This document shows positions 34,888 to 42,907 of a stretch of 64,000 nt of DNA, piece by piece. The DNA comes from Peribacillus sp. Bi96 (GTDB lineage Bacteria > Bacillota > Bacilli > Bacillales > DSM-1321). The translations under genes and the position numbers were made by a program. The stretch is taken from contig NZ_CAKKLV010000002.1 of assembly GCF_918698115.1 (NCBI RefSeq), positions 124,001 to 188,000 on the forward strand, read 5' to 3'. Within the stretch, counting starts at the first letter, position 1; every line of letters starts with the position of its first letter. The notes under the pieces are model-generated. The model saw only the letters and a list, made by a program, of their open reading frames with translations. It did no database searches and was not told where the DNA came from.

Positions 34888-35607
34888 ATGTCCGAAGATC
34901 ATCTGGATATTTTTATGCATGTTCCCAAAACAGGGGGAACAACCTTAAGTGCAATCTTTAGAAAACAATATCAAGTTCATGAAATATTCGATCATGATTC
35001 GTACGAATCCCAGATTAAAAAAGTTGATCAATTAGGGGCAGAGGAAAAGAGAAAAATCAAAGCTGTAGCGGGTCATTACTATTATGGAATTCATCAGCAT
35101 TTTTCAAAACCCTCTAATTACTTTACGATGTTACGTGATCCAGTGGACCGTGTCATATCCTTATATTTCTTTCTACAAAACCAGCCAGGATATGAGAGAG
35201 TTAGGGACATGACTCTAGAGGAATTTGTGTTAAAGGATCCTGAAGCCCAAAATTTACAAACCAGGTTAGTATGCGGTAATGCTGAGGAGCCTGATATTGA
35301 AATAGCGAAAGAAAACCTAAAGACATTTTCCGTGGTTGGAGTCACCGAATTGTTCAATGAAACACTTTTTTGCCTAAAAAAGGAATATGCTTGGGGAGAT
35401 ATTCATTATACTAGAAAAAATATAACTAAAAATCGTTTGGCAAAAGATGAAGTGCCATCAGAATTAATAAATTTGATTAAAACATATAACGCATGGGATA
35501 TAGAACTTTATGATTTGGCTAAACAACTTCTTAATGATAAACTTCAATCACTTACAGAAGATGAACAAAATCAATTGAAAAAGTTCAACCTGGAACAAAG
35601 CACATAA
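34888..35607 (+). CDS. PAPS-dependent carbohydrate sulfotransferase family protein
   Basis: The protein has 239 residues from ATG 34888, which follows GGAGGG; the outer ATG 34867 contains that site. The 5'-phosphosulfate loop is HVPKTGGTT (11-19, Lys14). The 3'-phosphate loop is RDPVDRVISLY (Arg83, Ser91). His63 in AGHYYYGIH is placed like the catalytic His of Sulfotransfer_2/heparan-2-O-type enzymes. It transfers sulfate from PAPS to a sugar hydroxyl. It has no membrane anchor, so it acts on a cytoplasmic precursor. Such enzymes are uncommon in Bacillaceae. PAPS can be made by cysC and sat about 4 kb downstream. Confidence 0.85.
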   Translation: MSEDHLDIFMHVPKTGGTTLSAIFRKQYQVHEIFDHDSYESQIKKVDQLGAEEKRKIKAVAGHYYYGIHQHFSKPSNYFTMLRDPVDRVISLYFFLQNQPGYERVRDMTLEEFVLKDPEAQNLQTRLVCGNAEEPDIEIAKENLKTFSVVGVTELFNETLFCLKKEYAWGDIHYTRKNITKNRLAKDEVPSELINLIKTYNAWDIELYDLAKQLLNDKLQSLTEDEQNQLKKFNLEQST

Positions 35608-35640
35608 AATAGTTCCATAGTTGGACTGTTCCCTTTAAAA

Positions 35641-35676
35641 AGACAGCCGGAATGCGAAAATTCCGGCTGTTTCTTG
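35641..35676. terminator. bidirectional intrinsic terminator
   Basis: ACAGCCGGAA (35643-35652) is exactly complementary to TTCCGGCTGT (35661-35670) between the convergent sulfotransferase and GT4 genes. Confidence 0.85.
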
Positions 35677-36756
35677 TTATTCAGAGTGTATTCCTAAGGA
35701 TTCAAGCATATTGATGAAATTTCGAGCATACAAATCAGGACTAAAATTAGTCTTTACATGCTCGAGGGCATTCGATCGGATACTTTCCCTTAAGTTCTGG
35801 TTATTCATTAATTCCTTTGCCTCTTTGACGGCATTATCGAGGTTTCCTAACGTGTAAAACTTTCCAGTTTGATTATGAATGATTGAGCTCCTTACACCAT
35901 CGGAATCCGTCGTCAGCACAGGGCATCTACAACTCATCGCTTCTAGGAGTGCGTAAGGGGCTCCTTCCACTTTAGAAGTGGAACATAAAAAGCCTCCGGA
36001 ATCGCCAATTATGGAAAAATAATCTGCCATTTGGGAATTTGGAACATTGGAGTGTAAAGTGAGCTTTGTGCTTAAACGTAATCGGTCTATTAATTTATTA
36101 AATTTCATTCTCTCTTCAGGGTCACTTAACGTGGGATCCTCGAACATAAGTAATTGTATTTTGGGATTATGATTGTTAATGAGTTGATAACCTATTTTGA
36201 GGAATTCACTCCAATTTTTGTTGTCCTCGATTCTTCCTATCCAGGCAACTTTTCTAAAGCCATCTAATGGTAATGGTTTGTAAGAGAAGTTATTTGTATC
36301 AAAACAATTATTAAAACTGAATGTTGGGAACGAAGGGTAAAGTTCATCTAATAATTGCATGATGTGCGGAGTTTTTGGGTTAAGAAATCCATCAGCATGG
36401 GCATTGACATGTCGGATGGCATTAGTAAATACCTCTCTGGCAACATTTTTCGGCCCGTATCCCTGAATTTCTATAATCATTTTTCCTTTATAACCTAGAG
36501 ACCTGAATCTTGGTAGTGCTTGGAAATCTGAAACGACAACGATAGCGGAATAATCTCCATCTTCTAATATTTTTTTGATTTCAGCATCATCGTTCGTTAT
36601 AAATGTTGGCGCACAGTGGTCATTCAAGAAACTTCTTCTATTATCATAATAAAGAAAATGTGCATGGATATCATGTTCTTTTAGAGCTTTAAATCGTTGT
36701 CGATTTAATGTTTCAACTCCACCACTTGGAACATAAAAAACAAATAATATATTCAT
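35677..36756 (-). CDS. family 4 glycosyltransferase
   Basis: The protein has 359 residues from ATG 36756, directly after AAAGGAGGGG; the frame extends upstream without a better start. It is of GT-B type, with N-terminal ILFVFYVPSGGVETLNRQR and the C-terminal donor site AWIGRIEDNKNW plus the EX7E motif EGAPYALLE. It is single and convergent with the sulfotransferase gene, divergent from the GT2 at 36985. Likely another transferase of the same glycan; the sugar donor cannot be read from sequence. Confidence 0.83.
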   Translation of the reverse strand: MNILFVFYVPSGGVETLNRQRFKALKEHDIHAHFLYYDNRRSFLNDHCAPTFITNDDAEIKKILEDGDYSAIVVVSDFQALPRFRSLGYKGKMIIEIQGYGPKNVAREVFTNAIRHVNAHADGFLNPKTPHIMQLLDELYPSFPTFSFNNCFDTNNFSYKPLPLDGFRKVAWIGRIEDNKNWSEFLKIGYQLINNHNPKIQLLMFEDPTLSDPEERMKFNKLIDRLRLSTKLTLHSNVPNSQMADYFSIIGDSGGFLCSTSKVEGAPYALLEAMSCRCPVLTTDSDGVRSSIIHNQTGKFYTLGNLDNAVKEAKELMNNQNLRESIRSNALEHVKTNFSPDLYARNFINMLESLGIHSE

Positions 36757-36844
36757 TTTTCCCCTCCTTTTTGAATGGGTGTGACAAAAAGCCTTGTAAT
36801 ATACGTATGATTCTCTTTTAGGATTTATAGCCAATTTGGGGAAT

Positions 36845-36872
36845 GACCCAAAAGGGAATAGAACATATCTTA
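36845..36872 (+). promoter_or_regulatory. sigmaK-like promoter of the second GT2 gene
   Basis: AC (36846-36847), 16 bases and CATATCTTA (36864-36872) match the sigmaK pattern with a spacer one base short. The leader to the GT2 start is about 105 bases. Confidence 0.45.
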
Positions 36873-36984
36873 TATAGTGTGCCGTAAATATGAAGAATGA
36901 AAATGAATCATCACTATTTATACGCATTGTTAGACAAGAAGTGCATGGAAAGAAAGCGTAAATACTTGAAAGGGCGGTTCAAAT

Positions 36985-37701
36985 ATGTCAAAAGTATCAA
37001 TTGTTGTTCCATTCTATAATTGTCCATACATTGATAAAGCATTGGAGAGTTTAATCAACCAAACCTACAAGAATATTGAAATTATCGTAGTCGACGATGG
37101 CTCTACATTATATGCAGAAAAAATCGAACCGTATCTAGATGAAATTTTGTACATCAAAAAGGAAAATGGGGGAACGGCCAGTGCATTAAATACCGGCATC
37201 AAAAATGCAACAGGTGACTATTTATGTTGGCTTAGTTCGGATGACATCTTTTACCCTGAAAAAACGGAAGTCCAGTTGGACGTAATGAAAAGGAATATTG
37301 CCCAATTTAGTTATACTAGCTATTATTGCATAAATGAAAATGGAGAAATCATTACTCCGATTATAGGGATCGATCCACCTAATCAACTTGAACTTATTAA
37401 AGCAATGATTAGAGGAAATATAATTAATGGCTGCTCGGTCATGATTCAGCGGAAGGTATTTGATCTCATCGGAGTTTTTGATGAAAAGCTTCTGTACACA
37501 CACGATTATGATTTATGGCTGCGAGTCATGCAGAATTTCAAATTATGCTTTGTGCCTCAACCTCTATTACTTTATAGAATTCATACACAAATGGGCTCTA
37601 TAAGGCATGAAGGCAGCGTCAAAATGGAAAATAGGCTTGTGATTAATCGACATCATGCCAAAATGAAACAATTATTGGTAAATGAACTTAGGAAACAGTA
37701 G
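36985..37701 (+). CDS. family 2 glycosyltransferase (second copy)
   Basis: The 238-residue GT-A enzyme is closely paralogous to the one at 34136: VSIVVPFYNCPYIDKALES, VVDDGST, WLSSDDIFYPEK and THDYDLWLRVM. The ribosome binding site is weak (GGGCGG), so translation may be modest. A terminator follows directly. A sigmaK-like promoter lies upstream. The pair probably adds related sugars to one glycan, or one copy arose by local duplication. Confidence 0.87.
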   Translation: MSKVSIVVPFYNCPYIDKALESLINQTYKNIEIIVVDDGSTLYAEKIEPYLDEILYIKKENGGTASALNTGIKNATGDYLCWLSSDDIFYPEKTEVQLDVMKRNIAQFSYTSYYCINENGEIITPIIGIDPPNQLELIKAMIRGNIINGCSVMIQRKVFDLIGVFDEKLLYTHDYDLWLRVMQNFKLCFVPQPLLLYRIHTQMGSIRHEGSVKMENRLVINRHHAKMKQLLVNELRKQ

Positions 37702-37719
37702 ATGATTTGATGGAAAGCG

Positions 37720-37752
37720 AGGGTCCTTGTTATTTAACAGGGACCTTTTTTA
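37720..37752 (+). terminator. intrinsic terminator of the GT2 gene
   Basis: AGGGTCCTTGTT pairs with AACAGGGACCT and is followed by TTTTTT. From 37753 to 37990 I see no gene. Confidence 0.85.
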
Positions 37753-37994
37753 GTTGACTGAAGGGTTGTTTTTCTTCAGTAGACCCAGGAAGTGGGTAAT
37801 TGAATTTTCCAACTCCATATATGAGTCTATAACATCCAAAGCGTTCTTTGCATATCTTATAGAAATCATACAAATACCATATCTATAGGGGATTGTCACC
37901 AACCAATTTGAAAAAGCATTTGTTAGGACATTCGGATAATCGACGTCGGACGAGCATCAAGTGTCTGACAAAAACGACAAGCTAGGAGGAGAAA

Positions 37995-38855
37995 ATGAGA
38001 AAGCTCATTATATTCGCGTTTATCGGATTTCTGGCTCAACTGATCGATGGTTCATTAGGTATGGCATATGGGGTAACATCAACATCGATGTTGCTGACAT
38101 TCGGAATCGCCCCAGCAGTGGCCTCTGCATCCGTTCATCTGGCAGAAGTTGTGACAACGGCGGCATCTGGCATTTCTCATTTGAAGTTCGGGAATGTCGA
38201 TCGCCAAGCACTTTTTAAATTAATCATCCCTGGATCTATAGGGGCATTTGCAGGAGCGTGTTTTTTAAGTAATTTACCGGGTGATTTGATAAAGCCATAT
38301 ATTTCACTATTTTTGCTGATCCTTGGGGTGTATGTCCTTTTTCGCTTTTTAATGACGACTAAGACGAAAAGGGAAAAGAAATCAATTAATCTTTCAAGGA
38401 AGAAATCAATAATATTGGGATTAATAGCGGGTTTCTCAGATGCAACCGGTGGGGGAGGATGGGGTCCCATCACAACTCCAGTCCTATTATCACAAAAAGG
38501 TGTTCCTGTCAGAAAAGTGGTTGGGACAGTTGATACAAGTGAGTTTGCTATAGCCATTTCCGCCACCTTAGGGTTTCTCCTTGCATTAGGTTGGCAGGAG
38601 GTGAACTGGTTTTGGGTAATCTCCCTGATGGTGGGTGGAATTATCGCTGCTCCCATTGCGGCTTGGATCGTTACGAAATTGCCATCCTATTTATTGGGTG
38701 TCCTTGTAGGGGGTTTTATCATTTTGACGAATGCTAGAACGTTGATTATCACATCGACCATTCAAGATTTTTGGGCCCCCATAATTTATATGCTGATATT
38801 GATCGGGTGGGCTGTTTCTTTAATCTTTGTCATCCGGAACAACAAAAGCGAATAA
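37995..38855 (+). CDS. TauE/SafE-family sulfur-anion transporter
   Basis: The 286-residue membrane protein has about 8 helices in two homologous halves, marked by GMAYGVTSTSMLLTFG and GGGGWGPITTPVLLSQKG. The family moves sulfite, sulfonates or sulfate. AGGAGGAGAAA precedes ATG 37995. It is the first gene of an operon with cysC and sat, 12 bases from cysC, so a role in sulfate uptake for PAPS synthesis (or export of sulfite) is inferred from context. Direction of transport is not visible from sequence. Confidence 0.85.
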   Translation: MRKLIIFAFIGFLAQLIDGSLGMAYGVTSTSMLLTFGIAPAVASASVHLAEVVTTAASGISHLKFGNVDRQALFKLIIPGSIGAFAGACFLSNLPGDLIKPYISLFLLILGVYVLFRFLMTTKTKREKKSINLSRKKSIILGLIAGFSDATGGGGWGPITTPVLLSQKGVPVRKVVGTVDTSEFAIAISATLGFLLALGWQEVNWFWVISLMVGGIIAAPIAAWIVTKLPSYLLGVLVGGFIILTNARTLIITSTIQDFWAPIIYMLILIGWAVSLIFVIRNNKSE

Positions 38856-38867
38856 AGGGGAGATAGT

Positions 38868-39464
38868 GTGAGTCAGCAAGAGAATATTCATCAACATTCA
38901 TTTTCTATTACAAAAGAACTTAGGCAAACTCTGCATGGACATAAAAGCTATATTCTTTGGTTTACAGGCTTATCTGGGTCAGGCAAGTCTACCATTGCGA
39001 ATATGGTTGAGAGTAGACTTCATGATAAGGGAATCTCGACATATATTTTAGATGGAGATAATTTACGCAATGGCTTAAATGAAGACCTTGGTTTCACCTC
39101 GGATGACCGTAAAGAGAATATAAGGCGAATTGGGGAAGTCTCCAAGATTTTTGTTGATGGCGGAATTGTCGTATTGGCCACTTTCATCTCGCCTTATGCC
39201 AGTGACAGGGAGAAAGTCAGGAAAAAGGTACAAAAGGATGAATTTATTGAGGTTTATGTAAAGTGTCCCATTGAAGCCTGCGAAAAACGAGATCCAAAAG
39301 GATTGTACAAGAAAGCTAGAATAGGGGAAATCACCCACTTCACAGGCGTTTCCGCTCCTTATGAAGAACCGGAAAATCCGGAGATACTTATAGAAACCAG
39401 TCAATATACCATTGAAGAATGTGTGCATCAGGTCATGAACTATTTAAAGGATAATGGCCTTTAA
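38868..39464 (+). CDS. cysC: adenylyl-sulfate (APS) kinase
   Basis: The 198-residue kinase phosphorylates APS to PAPS, the universal sulfate donor. Walker A is GLSGSGKST (34-42), and it has LDGDNLRNGLNEDLGF, the FISPYASDR loop, the RDPKGLYKKAR segment and FTGVSAPYE. It starts at GTG 38868, after AAAGGGGAGA. The last codons lie inside a 20-bp perfect inverted repeat. With no PAPS reductase (cysH) alongside, its product is more likely meant for the sulfotransferase than for assimilation. Confidence 0.93.
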   Translation: MSQQENIHQHSFSITKELRQTLHGHKSYILWFTGLSGSGKSTIANMVESRLHDKGISTYILDGDNLRNGLNEDLGFTSDDRKENIRRIGEVSKIFVDGGIVVLATFISPYASDREKVRKKVQKDEFIEVYVKCPIEACEKRDPKGLYKKARIGEITHFTGVSAPYEEPENPEILIETSQYTIEECVHQVMNYLKDNGL

Positions 39465-39477
39465 ATAGTTCATGACC
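39431..39477. repeat. 20-bp perfect inverted repeat across the cysC stop codon
   Basis: GGTCATGAACTATTTAAAGG (39431-39450) is exactly complementary to 39458-39477 with a 7-base loop. It contains the stop codon and lies 56 bases before sat. The hairpin has no T tract, so an mRNA-stabilising or processing role between cysC and sat is more likely than termination. Confidence 0.8.
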
Positions 39478-39532
39478 GAATTTGAAAAGGAGAATATAAA
39501 ACAAACCAAATCTAATGATTGAGGGGTTATAA

Positions 39533-40711
39533 ATGAAGGTTCAAAGAACCAGTATCGATCCACATGGCGGGAAACTGATTCAACGTGAATTATCAGGAAA
39601 TGACCGTGAACAATATTTGGAAAAGTGTAAATCCTTATCGTCCCTGACCATCTCGAAATGGAATGTTTCCGATCTGGAAATGATTTCAAACGGGGGGTTC
39701 AGCCCACTTGTAGGATTCATGGGTAAAGAGGACTACCGAGGCGTCATCAAAGATATGCATCTGGCAAATGGCTTACCATGGACGATACCGATCACTCTGC
39801 CTGTCACGAAGGAAGAGGCAAGTCGGCTGAACATTGGGGATGAAGTAGCTTTATACAGTGATGACGGGGAACTTATTGGTATCATTCAGGTTGAAGAAAC
39901 TTTTGAATACGATAAACGGGTGGAAGCCGAACTTGTTTATAAAACAGTCGATCCCAATCATCCTGGGGTTAAAAAGCTGTTTGGACAAGGGGATATATAT
40001 GTTGCTGGCCCAATATATGTAATAAATAGGTCATCACATGAGCCATTCGATGAATTTCATATGACTCCTTCCGAAACGAGAAAGAAGTTCACGGATTTAG
40101 GGTGGAATACAGTTGTCGGATTTCAAACGAGGAACCCTGTACATCGGGCTCATGAATACTTGCAAAAAACAGCATTGGAAACCGTTGATGGACTATTATT
40201 ACATCCTCTTGTCGGCGAAACGAAAAAAGATGATATACCTGCGGATGTTCGGATGGAAAGCTATCAAGCCTTACTAAAAGCCTACTACCCGTTGGATAGG
40301 GTCTTACTGGCCATATACCCAGCGGCAATGCGCTATGCAGGGCCAAGGGAAGCAGTATTTCATGCAATTGTCCGAAAGAATTATGGGTGCACCCATTTTA
40401 TCGTCGGGCGAGATCATGCGGGTGTAGGCGATTATTATGGCACATATGATGCCCAAGAAATCTTTAGCCAGTTTGATCCACTGAAAATAGTCATAAAACC
40501 ACTGTTCTTTGAACATAGCTTTTACTGCAAAAAGTGTTTGAACATGGCTTCCATGAAAACATGCCCCCATAAAGATGAAGATAGGTTTATATTAAGTGGG
40601 ACCAAAGTCAGGGAAATGCTCCGGAGTGGCCTTATTCCTCCCCTTGAGTTTACGCGTCCTGAAGTGGCGGAGGTTCTGATTAGAGGCATGAAGTCAAATG
40701 AAGGCGAGTAA
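39533..40711 (+). CDS. sat: sulfate adenylyltransferase (ATP sulfurylase)
   Basis: The 392-residue enzyme makes APS from ATP and sulfate. Catalytic motifs are [11 protein letters not shown] (198-208) and [12 protein letters not shown] (292-303). Four zinc-ligand-type residues (Cys332, Cys335, Cys344, His346) follow, as in bacterial and archaeal single-polypeptide enzymes. The ATG follows TTGAGGGG. It is the last gene of the TauE-cysC-sat operon. The order and the missing cysH, cysP and siroheme genes distinguish it from the B. subtilis cysH operon. Confidence 0.93.
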   Translation: MKVQRTSIDPHGGKLIQRELSGNDREQYLEKCKSLSSLTISKWNVSDLEMISNGGFSPLVGFMGKEDYRGVIKDMHLANGLPWTIPITLPVTKEEASRLNIGDEVALYSDDGELIGIIQVEETFEYDKRVEAELVYKTVDPNHPGVKKLFGQGDIYVAGPIYVINRSSHEPFDEFHMTPSETRKKFTDLGWNTVVGFQTRNPVHRAHEYLQKTALETVDGLLLHPLVGETKKDDIPADVRMESYQALLKAYYPLDRVLLAIYPAAMRYAGPREAVFHAIVRKNYGCTHFIVGRDHAGVGDYYGTYDAQEIFSQFDPLKIVIKPLFFEHSFYCKKCLNMASMKTCPHKDEDRFILSGTKVREMLRSGLIPPLEFTRPEVAEVLIRGMKSNEGE

Positions 40712-40774
40712 GCTATTGTAAAACGTTTAAAGCGATTATTCAAAAGTTGATCGTTTCTTGGATAAGATCCGGAA

Positions 40775-40862
40775 CCATGCAATGAAAGTGCAAAACATAA
40801 CATTCAAGGATTCCTGTTAACGTCATTCCTATTAAAAAGGGCGGACACTTTCATTGCAATGG
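40775..40862. repeat. widely spaced 16-bp inverted repeat
   Basis: CCATGCAATGAAAGTG (40775-40790) is complementary to CACTTTCATTGCAATGG (40846-40862) apart from one inserted base, with 55 bases between. The arms could fold as a large hairpin. No transposase is present, and the role is unknown. Confidence 0.45.
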
Positions 40863-40959
40863 CCAGAATTGTTTATTCTTCATTAACTGACGGAGCAGGT
40901 TCATTTAAGAACAATTATAGAAGATTCGTAGATATTACGTGACGAATTGAGGAGGATTA

Positions 40960-41085
40960 ATGAAAGCAATCGTGTACACAAAGTACGGTCCCCCCGGTGT
41001 TCTTCAAGTGAATGAAATGGAAAAACCTATTCCCAAGGAAAATGAAATTTTTAAACGGCTTTATTGTTATATTTTTTTAGTATAG
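40960..41085 (+). pseudogene. N-terminal remnant of a quinone oxidoreductase-type MDR dehydrogenase
   Basis: GAGGAGG precedes ATG 40960, and the frame reads MKAIVYTKYGPPGVLQVNE and KPIPKENEI, the standard start of zinc-less alcohol dehydrogenase/quinone oxidoreductases. After about 29 codons homology ends abruptly, and unrelated codons lead to a stop at 41083. Some 300 residues are missing. The break marks the right edge of the glycan region and suggests that DNA was lost or replaced here. Confidence 0.75.
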
Positions 41086-41110
41086 TGAGGTATCTTACAT
41101 CAAAAATTAA

Positions 41111-41154
41111 ACAAGCATAACCCCGTCCTAATTTTAGAACGGGGTTATGCTTGT
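41111..41154. terminator. 16-bp perfect hairpin
   Basis: ACAAGCATAACCCCGT (41111-41126) is exactly complementary to 41139-41154. Stem stability is high but the T tract is short. It lies between the dehydrogenase remnant and the convergent DUF2089 operon. Confidence 0.6.
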
Positions 41155-41272
41155 TTGAGCTTTTAAAATTAAATAACTTTATTGTCTTTTTACAATTTTC
41201 TCGGTATTGTAAACGAGAAATTAGGCTTTTTCTTCAAAATGCCAGTTAATGGTCGGTGTATTCTATAATAAA

Positions 41273-41554
41273 TTATAGTCTAACCTTAACCTCAGTACCG
41301 TCCTTAGCTTTGACATCTACTAGCACGATCCCCTTATAATTTTTCAGTTCCTTGACGATAGGCTTTAGCGTTTTTTTGTCTATTAGTGGAAAGGTAAAGT
41401 CCAGTTTTTTTCTTTCGAAGTGCTCTTTTGTCCATTTGTTTGCATTTTGTTGAAAAAATTTTGAAGACAAAATTGAAATAACAAGGTTTAAAATAGTATA
41501 TGGAATTGGGATGGTAAACCGAACGTCTTTTGCTTTCACTTTTACATGCATCAT
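41273..41554 (-). CDS. small protein related to the C-terminal domain of its upstream neighbour
   Basis: The protein has about 93 residues from ATG 41554 (or 41551), 10 bases after the stop of the preceding gene. It alternates strands and helices: HVKVKAKDVRFTIPIPYTIL and, at the end, GIVLVDVKAKDGTEVKVRL. The same plan occurs in the C-terminal half of the upstream SHOCT-like protein (VNLPIKLVKAVL, then IVDIKSANGDTVSVIID), so this looks like a detached paralogue of that domain. Function unknown. It is the third gene of the DUF2089 operon. Confidence 0.65.
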   Translation of the reverse strand: MMHVKVKAKDVRFTIPIPYTILNLVISILSSKFFQQNANKWTKEHFERKKLDFTFPLIDKKTLKPIVKELKNYKGIVLVDVKAKDGTEVKVRL

Positions 41555-41564
41555 AAGCAAATCA

Positions 41565-41954
41565 CTAATCAATGATGACCGAAACGGTATCCCCGTTTGC
41601 CGATTTAATATCAACAATTTGGCCATCTAATTCGTTTTCGATTGCTTCAATAATAAGGCTTATGTCTATATCTTTAACGTATTTTTCCGATTGAGGAATA
41701 CTCGCTGCGATGCTTTGTCCAGCCATTAATACCGCCTTGACAAGTTTTATAGGCAAATTGACCGTGACGTTATCATTTTCGGCTGATACAACACGAATTT
41801 TTAATGTTTTATCTAAATATTTAGTCGGTTTTTCAAACAGCTTATTACCTGTTTCTTCTTTCTCTTTTAATACTTGAATCAGTTCTGAGCCCTTATCTGC
41901 ATCAATCTTCCCTTCTTGAACCATTGTTAACACTCTTTTAATTTCCTCTTTCAT
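41565..41954 (-). CDS. SHOCT-like/YvlB-type N-terminal domain protein
   Basis: The 129-residue protein's first 30 residues, MKEEIKRVLTMVQEGKIDADKGSELI, form the two-helix SHOCT-like motif often seen at the start of YvlB/LiaX-type envelope-stress proteins. The rest is a beta-alpha domain shared with the next gene. It is 13 bases from the DUF2089 gene, in the same operon. A role in membrane-stress signalling is suggested by family context only. Confidence 0.7.
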   Translation of the reverse strand: MKEEIKRVLTMVQEGKIDADKGSELIQVLKEKEETGNKLFEKPTKYLDKTLKIRVVSAENDNVTVNLPIKLVKAVLMAGQSIAASIPQSEKYVKDIDISLIIEAIENELDGQIVDIKSANGDTVSVIID

Positions 41955-41967
41955 GATAAATTCCTCC

Positions 41968-42333
41968 CTATTCCTCTTTTAAGAGCTTAATGGCTTCTTC
42001 AGGTGTGATTTCGCCATTTTCCAACATGGTGACAACTTTTTTCTCGTCTACTTCATTTTTCTTCTTCTGCACATATCCAAGGGATGAAATGATGTCTGTT
42101 AGCTTGCCTCGAACCGTTGGATACGAAATCCCCAGTTCTTTTTCAACTTCTTTGATATTCCCTCTGCATGTTAAAAATACTTCCACAAAATGAAGTTGAT
42201 CCTTTGATAAGGATGCCAGCTTAGATAATTCAAACTCATTTTCAATCGTAGTGTGACAATGAGAGCACTGCAACTTTGTAATTTTCAATGTTTTACTGCA
42301 GACAGGACAATTTGTAATTACTTTATAAGCCAT
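41968..42333 (-). CDS. DUF2089 family zinc-ribbon/HTH protein
   Basis: The 121-residue protein has an N-terminal zinc ribbon (CPVC at 9-12 and CSHCH at 23-27). A helix-turn-helix (LSKLASLSKDQLHFVEVFL to GISYPTVRGKLTDII) follows, then a C-terminal SHOCT-like tail ENGEITPEEAIKLLKEE. It is probably the transcriptional regulator of this three-gene operon. The region upstream (42334-42730) is strongly AT-rich and carries no gene I can support. Confidence 0.8.
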   Translation of the reverse strand: MAYKVITNCPVCSKTLKITKLQCSHCHTTIENEFELSKLASLSKDQLHFVEVFLTCRGNIKEVEKELGISYPTVRGKLTDIISSLGYVQKKKNEVDEKKVVTMLENGEITPEEAIKLLKEE

Positions 42334-42733
42334 AATGAAATCATTCCCTTTTAGTTGATTCGAATTCGATTATATAACAAGTAATCAAAAATATAAATAA
42401 TAAAATTTAATTTTTTAATTAAAAAAAATCAATAATATTAATTTGTTATTTAATATTATTAATTATCCCTTTCGTTATTCATTCAAGTATTATATTTACC
42501 ATAATGGTTGAAATTGTAATTTTAAAACAACAAAAGAAGGTTTTTTTTTACATTTTTAAAGAAGTAAGAATTATAGAAGGACTTTGCAATAAAGAAAATA
42601 TATAAAAGTTGAGGTGTTTTATGCTAAGAGGGTGCCAATAGGACCGGCTTTATCATACTTTGATCTTTACCAATTCCAGCTACTAAAAGCCTATTAGTTA
42701 TTCAACAAAAGGGAGCGATTGTTGAGCAAGAAT

Positions 42734-42786
42734 TAAGAGGGCGATACATATTATACATGACTAATATGTATCGCTCTTTATTTTTT
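42734..42786 (+). terminator. orphan intrinsic terminator
   Basis: AAGAG-GG-CGATACATATTA pairs with TAATATGTATCGCTCTT (two-base bulge) followed by TATTTTTT. No protein gene ends here on the plus strand, so it may close a small RNA or a lost gene. Confidence 0.65.
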
Positions 42787-42907
42787 ATGATTTTCTACGA
42801 TTTAGGTCTGGATAATAACAAACTGGTTGACCTTTTTTTAGATGGAAGTCTGATATATCACTTGCCAGATTAACTGGAAAGGGTAGTCTTGGAAGAATTG
42901 GCTGAGG

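Noticed and set aside
37849..37874. TGCATATC and CATACAAA as a sigmaE promoter for the TauE-cysC-sat operon
   Set aside because: The two boxes are only 10 bases apart, too close for sigmaE; the operon's promoter stays unassigned.
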